Source: Asterionellopsis glacialis
Lineage: Eukaryota > Bacillariophyta > Plagiogrammaphyceae > Rhaphoneidales > Asterionellopsidaceae
DNA: 17,668 nt
Direction of reading: 5' to 3'
Assembly: GCA_014885115.2 (NCBI GenBank)
Contig: WKLE02000220.1
Location: forward strand, 1-17,668
Positions 8,359 through 14,659 of the stretch are shown piece by piece; within the stretch, counting starts at the first letter, position 1; each line of letters opens with the position of its first letter. Both the position numbers and the translations under genes were made by a program. The notes under the pieces were generated by a model. That model saw nothing but the letters and a program-made list of their open reading frames with translations, ran no database searches and was not told the DNA's origin.

Positions 8359-9491
8359 ATGGAAACCAACACACCCACTGCATCATCTGCATTGTTTACT
8401 GAAGGTAGGAAAAACACGTTCCTCCTACAGTACTACCATCACACCAGACGATATGCAGGTAGTGTCCAATTACCTGCTAAGAGAAATTATGCCTGCTGCT
8501 GCTGCTGGAAGAATTAATGGAGAAACAGAAGAGGGCAGAAGAACACAATGGAAACTTGGCGGGTATGAGTATGTAATTCTTGATGATGAGAATCCAGATT
8601 ATGATTCTTCCAAATCATCATTGGAAGAGTTGGATGAAGATGATGAGGAGTTTGTGTATGATAACACACAAAACAATTTTGTCCTTCCTAGTAATTATTC
8701 AAGAACCTTCTCACTTGCAACCTGTGTATTCACTGCAGCTGCAATCCACATTGTGGGATATCATGATTTTTACATTGAAATCTTCAGAGCCTTCAAGATA
8801 GAACCTGGTTTAGCTACAATAAAAATGTAAAAAAAAACAGGATGTTGAGAGGGTTTATAAAAGAAAACATGACAAGAAAAAAACAACAAAACTTGTGCAC
8901 ACAGAAACAAACAACATAAAAATACAAAAAGGTATACGACAAAATTGTAAAGACAAAAGGGATGGTATTGATTATTTTCCTGATATAGGATTTGACCAGA
9001 ACAATGAGGCAACAAGCAAAAATAATAAAGGAAATAGTTCCAACCAAAAAACCAACAAGGAACAAACATGTAAGTCATGTGGGATGAAGGGACACAGTCG
9101 GAGAACTCATCATGACTGTTTGAATAACGTTAATAAAGAGAAATGCACCAAATATAAATATCCAGTAACTGGGTCAATTGCTAAAAAAAGCGCACAAAAG
9201 AATTCTTTGTCTCCAAATTTTTTAACATTACTAGGCATTACTATGAGAGAATCTGTTGCCGGCAATGCTGAGTCTACTTATGAAAATTCTCAAAATTTTT
9301 TACTTAGAAAGGAGGAGGAAACAGAATCTGACATAAGTGTAGATTCAGAAGAAAGATCATTGGTGAGCATTGAAATTACAGAGTCAAATTCAGTGATGTG
9401 GCTTACAGGCCAAGCGAGGAAATTAGATTTGATGGATCACCATGATGCCATTGCCAACTATTCTGATTCTTCAGATGAGGAATTTGAGTAA
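8359..9491 (+). pseudogene. Acidic protein with zinc-knuckle-like motif, two frameshifts
   Basis: An ATG at 8359 opens a frame (METNTPTASSALFTEG) that joins the next one through a one-base slip at TT 8419-8420. That frame runs to 8830 and joins the last through a slip in the A-run near 8820-8825, ending at TAA 9489-9491. The total is about 375 codons. Parts in order: an N-terminal Ala/Glu-rich segment; a strongly acidic stretch (ELDEDDEEFVYD, near 8626-8660); a hydrophobic segment (LATCVFTAAAIHIVGY); a basic stretch (YKRKHDKKKTTK); a Cys/His motif CKSCGMKGHSRRTHHDC at 9069-9119; and an acidic tail (SDSSDEEFE). The Cys/His spacing (C-x2-C-x4-H...C) resembles zinc knuckles of nucleic-acid-binding and transposon proteins. 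The family is not identified. It diverges from the Cys-rich gene at 7804. Confidence 0.5.
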
Positions 9492-9879
9492 CAAGTAATG
9501 GTCAAATCTTTTAGTAGGGGTCCTAAAGTAATATCTTTTTATCTGAAATTGTAGGAGAGGCTTTTAGTAGTGTCGTGGCATGTAATTTTGGTAAAAAATT
9601 GATATTTAGCAAAATTTAGTGTTTTTAAATGAAAATCAAACAATGTTTCAATATTCCAATCCCCTCTGCTACAATTTCAGTTGATAAATGAACTAATATG
9701 TAACATATTCTGACGTTCCTAATCTGTTTTCAACACAGAAGGTAAACATTTGATGCACCTTCTGAGGGGTTTGGGAGGTAAAACAAAAATTTGTTAAAAT
9801 TAAAAAATCTAGAAATTTGTGTGGAGAAAAAAAAAAGGGAAAATTTGGGGGAAGGAGTGCATGTGCAGTCAACACGACC
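9492..9879. other. 3' flank of the acidic gene
   Basis: AT-rich. Apart from the inverted repeat at 9543-9680 nothing was recognised, and open frames here are not protein-like. Confidence 0.4.
9543..9680. repeat. Inverted repeat, 18-bp arms
   Basis: Arms 9543-9560 and 9663-9680 (CTGAAATTGTAG plus AGAGG) pair at 17 of 18 positions and enclose 102 bp. It lies just downstream of the acidic gene. It may be a small fold-back element, or one end of the repeat carrying that gene. No target duplication was clear. Confidence 0.6.
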
Positions 9880-10030
9880 TTAACTCAACTCATTTTTGAT
9901 GTATGAAAAAAAAACCAGGTGTCCTCTTGATGACACCAAAAGGAACCAATACAAAACTTTGACGTGGATGGCGATACAAGCTATGATGTGCATATTGTAC
10001 CAGATAAAACAAAAGGGCAGTACTGACTGT
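9880..10030 (+). repeat. Dispersed repeat of about 155 bp, copy 2
   Basis: Second copy of 6667-6825, beginning TTAACTCAACTC and ending CTGACTGT, in the same orientation. It lacks the 39-bp direct repeats that frame copy 1. It ends ten bases before the TA-flanked MITE. Confidence 0.8.
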
Positions 10031-10039
10031 ACCTGGATA

Positions 10040-10340
10040 CTAGTCAAAAACTACTCCAAACCATGAGATGTGAACACAAAAGCGTGCAACCATAACTCAA
10101 GACTGTTTTTTTCACCAAAAATTGAAAAAAGCTATTATCTTTGTCCCCTCCTGACAGGTCAATATGTTGGTCCCCACTTTGTAGGTCAACACAGTTGTGA
10201 AGTGTAAAAGAAAAGCTTCTGTTTGGATGTCTAACTTTGAAAAACTGACCAATACTGATTGTGTTATGGTGTGTTTTTGTTGAAATGTGTACATTTTGTG
10301 GTTAAAGCTTGTACCCTAGTTCAAGGTAGTTTTTGACTAG
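10040..10340. mobile_element. Tc1/mariner-type MITE, 301 bp
   Basis: The ends are perfect 15-bp inverted repeats: CTAGTCAAAAACTAC at 10040-10054 and its complement at 10326-10340. TA duplicates flank both sides (10038-10039 and 10341-10342). Sub-terminal sequence is weakly complementary. The interior has no convincing gene. TA target duplications and short ends fit a non-autonomous element mobilised by a Tc1/mariner-superfamily transposase, and a pogo-like fossil lies in this same window. A link between the two is speculative because their ends were not compared. Confidence 0.7.
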
Positions 10341-10460
10341 TACTACTGTGTAGGATTACTGTTGCTGGATCAATATAATTAGCCTGTACCAGGTACTGGT
10401 ACCATACTTCTATCAGATCTAGAGACGACTTTCAGATGACCCAATTTTGCATCCTCTTGA

Positions 10461-10571
10461 TCTGATGACTGGGCAACAAACCTGAAAAAGCATTTAGGCC
10501 AGTTCCTGACTTTGCTAGCTTACCAGGAACTGGCCAAAATGCTTTTCCCATTTTGTTGCCCAGTCCTCAGA
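10461..10571. repeat. Long hairpin, 48-bp arms and 15-base loop
   Basis: 10461-10508 and 10524-10571 are inverted copies matching at 42 of 48 positions, with long perfect blocks (GACTGGGCAACAAA, GGCCAGTTCCTG). The loop is 15 bases centred on GCTAGC. A transcript of either strand would fold into a stem of about 48 bp. Possible identities are a fold-back transposon, a recently made inverted duplication, or a small-RNA precursor. No target duplication was seen. The GTACTGGTAC motif lies about 60 bp upstream (10393-10402). Confidence 0.8.
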
Positions 10572-11588
10572 TTAAGGCAACACAAGATTGTCATCATCAA
10601 TTGTCTTTTGTTTTTTTGTTGTCATTCTCTCAAATTTGATACATATTTATATATTATATGCAAATGTATGTGCTCACGTATATATCAACCAAAAATGAAT
10701 TGTGTAGGAAACATTTCCTGAGTATCATTTCATCTAGTAGTGTTCCTGCATGCCTTGTATACATAAGTAAATTTTATTCATATAGACTACTTTCTAGCAA
10801 AAATAGAAGGAGTTTTGTCCAATAGAGATCAAATAATTAAGCTTTGAACACTTTAATGTAACTGATACACATTTGGCAACCACTTGGTCAAAATTTTTAT
10901 TTGACCTAATAAAATAATACAGGGCATCAAGAGCTTTTGAGTGATATATTTGGATTTGTCTGAATCCAGCTGGATCAAAACCTTGTTTGTTACATTGAAC
11001 AGAAGTACAGTACCTGTATGTGTACCATAAACTGCAGGTGCATATCAGTTGCATACCAGTACTGCCATTAGTCAATAATCCAATGAGTTATGTTTATGTG
11101 TGAAAGTAAATAACAAATAACCCTCCATAATACATACTAATTCCATATGCTTTTCCTAATCAATGGCACTCAACATCCATGTTAAAGTTTGACAGAAAAA
11201 GTCAGTCTGATTGTTCAAAACTGGCCTCTGAGGTGGTTGGTTCTTCATGTTTCATTCAAACCATGGTAAAATGAACATTGTTTTCATAACTTCTATGAGT
11301 ATATGGCACAGTACAAGAGAACAAAAACAAGCAAAATTTTCAAACATGTAGAGAAAAAACCATGCAATGATTCAGAGTAACTGAATGCTTGATGAATATC
11401 ATAAAGTATGTCCTCATGTAGAGTCACTGTAACTGTACTCAACCATGATTGTGGGTTGTTGTGAGAGGCTAAACAGGGGTAGAAATTGCCCAGCCTCATG
11501 GGGCTGCTGATGACCTGTGTCTGCATGTATGTTACACACCCCTTTTAATAACTTAAAAAAAAATGAAATGAAGTATAAATATCCTAAT
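10572..11588. other. Gene-poor stretch, possible fossil coding pieces
   Basis: No gene is supported. Minus-strand open frames at 10794-11075 and 11293-11526 have partly protein-like content (for example DILYDIHQAFSYSESLHGF followed by a hydrophobic tail at the end of the second). They may be remains of the same decayed coding region found at 11589-12357. The plus strand shows nothing. Confidence 0.35.
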
Positions 11589-12357
11589 TCATGAAGGCAA
11601 ATTAGGATGACTCCTATGAGCATGTAGTAGTATGCAATATGCCAAACAAAAATATTTTTCTTGTTGCCAATTTGACATTGCATTACCTTGTGGTTGTCCA
11701 TAAGAAGTTCCTTGATGTTCATGTTGTGTCCCTTTCTGTCTATGTTCTTGTTCTTCTTGTTTTTTAAATGCTTTCAAGTTCTTTTGAATTTTTCCATGCC
11801 TGATCCTTATTACTGTGACAGTAATTTTGGCATTAAAAAATAAATGCTCCTGCCCCCTTTTAGTACTTGCAAATTCTGTTGCATGCAAAGCACTTCTTCA
11901 TTGGGGCTTTCATTTTACTGGCCTTCTGTACTAGTGCTTGTTCTACAAGAATACTGGTTGTGCAAGTGGGGAAGATTCAAATTCTTTCCTGTTTAAGACA
12001 AAGGTTTTTGCTAAATTCAGTAAATCATTGTGCAAGATGACTATCAAATCCTTCTAACAATCTTCTTACATAAAAATTTCTGATGATCTGGAGAATAGTG
12101 GTAAATTTTTGTGTGCGTGCCAATATATTCTGCAACTCTTTTTGATATTTTTCTGGGTCTGCTGCTGAATTGTTTCTTTGTTTAACAGATAATATAAACT
12201 TCAAATAACGATTGGGATAAATTGGGAGTAATGACTTTTGATTTGTGCTACATATATTTTTGGATATTTCTTGATGCAATAAATTATTCTGATTCAGTAA
12301 TGCTCTAGCTATAACCACAAGAGTTGTCTGAGTTGGAAACTTTGTAACATCTAAAGC
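11589..12357 (-). pseudogene. Unidentified decayed coding region with CxxC motifs
   Basis: The best part is an open stretch from 12357 (after TAA) to TGA at 12025, about 110 codons. It reads as a helical, charged product (TTLVVIARALLNQNNLLHQE, DPEKYQKELQNILARTQKF, YVRRLLEGFDSHLAQ). The same frame continues past stop codons as protein-like sequence, including MKKCFACNRICKY, ending at TAA 11860. After two more stops it reads CQNYCHSNKDQAWKNSKEL. From 11888 to 11589 a second frame is open and rich in Gln/Glu/Lys (KKQEEQEHRQKGTQHEH). The pattern is a transposon-like protein with Cys motifs decayed by stops and shifts. I do not recognise the family. It is a separate locus from the pogo-like fossil. 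Confidence 0.5.
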
Positions 12358-13030
12358 TTATTTTGTGCTAGTATTTCTTGGTGATGACTTGATGATCAAC
12401 TGTGTCAAGGCAAAGAATATAAAGAGAACTAGATCCATTCTTGTTCCCTATATGCCTGCAATGTATTTGTGAAGTTCTGGTGGGTGTTTGCTATATTTTT
12501 GTCTTTGCCTTGACAGAACTCCATGGTGCAGGGGTTAATACTGGTGAATTGTCCAATACTTAGCCCTTTAGGCATACATGCTTGAGGTAAGGCTGCAAAC
12601 TGGGATCCCGTTGTTTATCCCATTGTTTCATATCTTTGCCGTATGGCTGGACCACCACCTGACTGTGGAGAAGAGATACCGCAATATGGGACGAGCCACT
12701 TCCTCCTGTGACTGTACTGGTACCGATGGGAAGGCACTATTTACCCCCCGTGGCTTTGTCACGACAGATATTAATAAATTGTACTCCAACGTGAGCAATT
12801 TAAAGTCGTTCTAGTATTTGTAAGAAAACCAAAAATATACTATTTGTGAGCACCAAGAGCTACTTTCAGCTAATGAATACAGAAATGAAGAATAACATCA
12901 GCAGTGCCCAACGTTTAATTTACTGTTTCATATATGAATATTCTTGAGATGACATTTTGCACCCCTTCCCAATATTTTAAAAAGAAAACATCACGATCAT
13001 CTTCTCTCCTCCTTCCACGATCTCGCACCA
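12358..13030. other. Intergenic, includes doubtful 78-codon frame
   Basis: A plus-strand ATG frame, 12578-12814, encodes MLEVRLQTGIPLFIPLF... ending LKSF, with no known motif. The sequence around 12590-12760 looks richer in GC than its surroundings, so it could be a relic exon. A copy of GTACTGGTAC lies inside it at 12714. TGTCAAGGCAAAGA near 12403 has its inverted copy near 12501-12514, making a weak fold-back of about 110 bp. 12900-13030 is the presumed 3' UTR of the carrier gene. Confidence 0.35.
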
Positions 13031-14134
13031 CTAATCCTCCTTGGGTGCTGGAAACATTCGTTGTTTTGTTTGTTCATATGCAATGAAGAAAATGACGACA
13101 CTAGGAGCAATGTAGGTAACACGGGGGACAATACCAGCAGTAAAACCCTTCAATCCTTCTTGTTGCCAAATTTTCTGTGTGCACGAAACAACTGAACCAC
13201 CATAGGCCGCACTATCAGTCATTAGAAGTGTTTTAATCCGATCTAACGGCGACGTAATTGCTGCAGAAAAACTACCAGCAATGGCACCACATACAGCTGC
13301 ATCGACAGGTGATAATTCTTGTTTTGGAATCTTTTGATCAGCTGAAGCAGCAGCAGTAGCACGACGTGTCTTGGCACGCAGGTAAAGATTTTTAGTAACT
13401 TCATAGGATGTAAGTTGTGCAACACGAAACGGTACATCTCTAGTAATTCCGCCTAAATACCCTTGATAGAACCCTAACAATCCTTTTTTCTCCCAAATCT
13501 TTGACACAGCTTCACCTGTCGTTGCGAACATGCCAGCTTGCATTTGTTGTTTTACAACCTCAGATGGACAAAGCCATCCAGATCCAGTTAAATCACCCAT
13601 AATGGCAGCAAGAGCATACAAGAAGACAGGATTTGTCCCGGGAAAGTTATCCAAAAGTGCATTTTTATACATTTCGTAGGACCCAAAAGTTAAAATGCCA
13701 TAGGGTACTTGCCCAAAAAGTGATCCACCTACACCCTTATAAAGTCCAGCTACACGCAATGGATTGGCTTGTTCCATTTGCATCCTCGTTTTGATAGTAT
13801 CAACAGGATACATGGCAAAAATAGAAATACATCTTGCTACACCTGCTGCGGCCAAGTGACGACGTGCTTCCTTAATGGTTTTGACAAAAATACCAAATGG
13901 ACCCAAATTTCCACCAGTGGCACCACCACGACTTTCATTGGCAGCAGCAGCAGCAACAGCGGCTCCACCACGAAAGATACCTGTTGCTGATGGTGGAATC
14001 GAATTAGATCGTGCAGCTTGTCCACATAAACAACAGAAGCCAATGATCAGCAGTAAAGTTAAACATACTGAACGTATCTGTCGACGTGTCGCTGTTCTTG
14101 CTGCAGTAATATTTTGAGTAAAAAATCCTGCCAT
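13031..14134 (-). CDS. Mitochondrial carrier family protein, S-adenosylmethionine-carrier-like
   Basis: Intact 367-codon frame, ATG at 14134-14132, TAG at 13031-13033. It has the three repeats of the SLC25 family, each with the Px[DE]xx[KR] signature: PVDTIK (110-115), PSEVVK (190-195) and PLDRIK (296-301). Each is followed by the usual second-helix block (GLYKGVGGSLFGQVPYG, GFYQGYLGGITRDVPF, GFTAGIVPRVTYIAPS). The YPVDTIKTRMQ and CPSEVVKQQMQ contexts and the repeat spacing resemble S-adenosylmethionine carriers, which exchange SAM for S-adenosylhomocysteine across organelle membranes; this substrate is inference. Unusually, the N-terminus has a basic start, a hydrophobic core (VCLTLLLIIGFCCLCG, about 23-38) and a small-residue site near QA|ARS, like a secretory signal. 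An Ala/Gly-rich extension reaches to about residue 75. That suggests an ER-, plastid- or periplastid-routed carrier rather than a mitochondrial one. Confidence 0.92.
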   Translation of the reverse strand: MAGFFTQNITAARTATRRQIRSVCLTLLLIIGFCCLCGQAARSNSIPPSATGIFRGGAAVAAAAANESRGGATGGNLGPFGIFVKTIKEARRHLAAAGVARCISIFAMYPVDTIKTRMQMEQANPLRVAGLYKGVGGSLFGQVPYGILTFGSYEMYKNALLDNFPGTNPVFLYALAAIMGDLTGSGWLCPSEVVKQQMQAGMFATTGEAVSKIWEKKGLLGFYQGYLGGITRDVPFRVAQLTSYEVTKNLYLRAKTRRATAAASADQKIPKQELSPVDAAVCGAIAGSFSAAITSPLDRIKTLLMTDSAAYGGSVVSCTQKIWQQEGLKGFTAGIVPRVTYIAPSVVIFFIAYEQTKQRMFPAPKED

Positions 14135-14580
14135 TTTAAAATCTTTTAATCCACCTAGATTATTTTCTTTTCTTCTTCAATAATATTAATTTTGATGTCG
14201 CTTTAAACAATACCTCCTGTTCTCTATGCTTGGTCTTTGATGAAGAGCAAGTGTCTCTAGATAGTCCTATTTAACCAAAAAACAGTCGTCTTGTTGATGA
14301 TGCTTTGTTTCTTTGCAGGGAAAAAGATCTTCGATTTCATGCGTCACCACAGATAGACTCCTGTGCGGTGTAGTTGCTTCTTTTTGTTTTTTTGTGCGGT
14401 TGCAAGCTACAGGTAAGTACTGGTACAGCAATTTCTGTATGTAAGACTAAAGCATCATCAAGTATTTTCAGGGGTGACGTCTTGCTTGGGTTCATGAGAT
14501 ACAATTCGATGCCTCCCGATCTTTTCCGAGCCCTTCTATTTACCAGGTAGAAAACTCGCAAACTCTCTGGGGAGTTGTTT
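14135..14580. other. Upstream region of the carrier gene up to the Copia fragment
   Basis: It should contain the minus-strand promoter of the carrier gene. It holds a bZIP/CRE-like TGACGTC at 14475-14481 and GTACTGGTAC at 14417-14426. A 74-codon minus-strand frame at 14337-14561 looks like chance. No repeat boundary of the Copia element is seen before 14581. Confidence 0.4.
14417..14426. promoter_or_regulatory. GTACTGGTAC motif upstream of the carrier gene
   Basis: Exact copy of the decamer seen upstream of the TPR-like gene. Here 282 bases separate it from the carrier ATG, against 275 for the other gene. A regulatory role is unproven. Confidence 0.25.
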
Positions 14581-14628
14581 CTGTGAGGCTCTAGATTACG
14601 GGTAATAACCTAATCTAGAGCCTCACAG
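14581..14628. repeat. Perfect 18-bp inverted repeat at the Copia truncation point
   Basis: CTGTGAGGCTCTAGATTA (14581-14598) and its exact complement (14611-14628) are separated by 12 bases. Within the arms the sequence begins TGTGAGG and ends CCTCACA, the TG...CA form of LTR termini. Recognisable integrase coding starts within a few bases of its right edge. It could be a collapsed LTR remnant or a hairpin formed at the truncation. Confidence 0.75.
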
Positions 14629-14659
14629 GTTAAAACGCCCACATCGTACACTAGCCAAC

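Noticed and set aside
8770..9078. Minus-strand hydrophobic frames of 102 and 83 codons
   Set aside because: They are the complement of Lys/Asn-rich coding sequence in the acidic gene, which explains their Phe/Leu richness.
12403..12514. Inverted TGTCAAGGCAAAGA pair as a MITE
   Set aside because: Only 14 bp of complementarity, no target duplication and no second copy seen, so it is kept only as a note.
13837..14117. Frames opposite or out of phase with the carrier N-terminus
   Set aside because: Shadows of the GCN/Ala-rich extension; the minus-strand carrier frame is clearly the real one.
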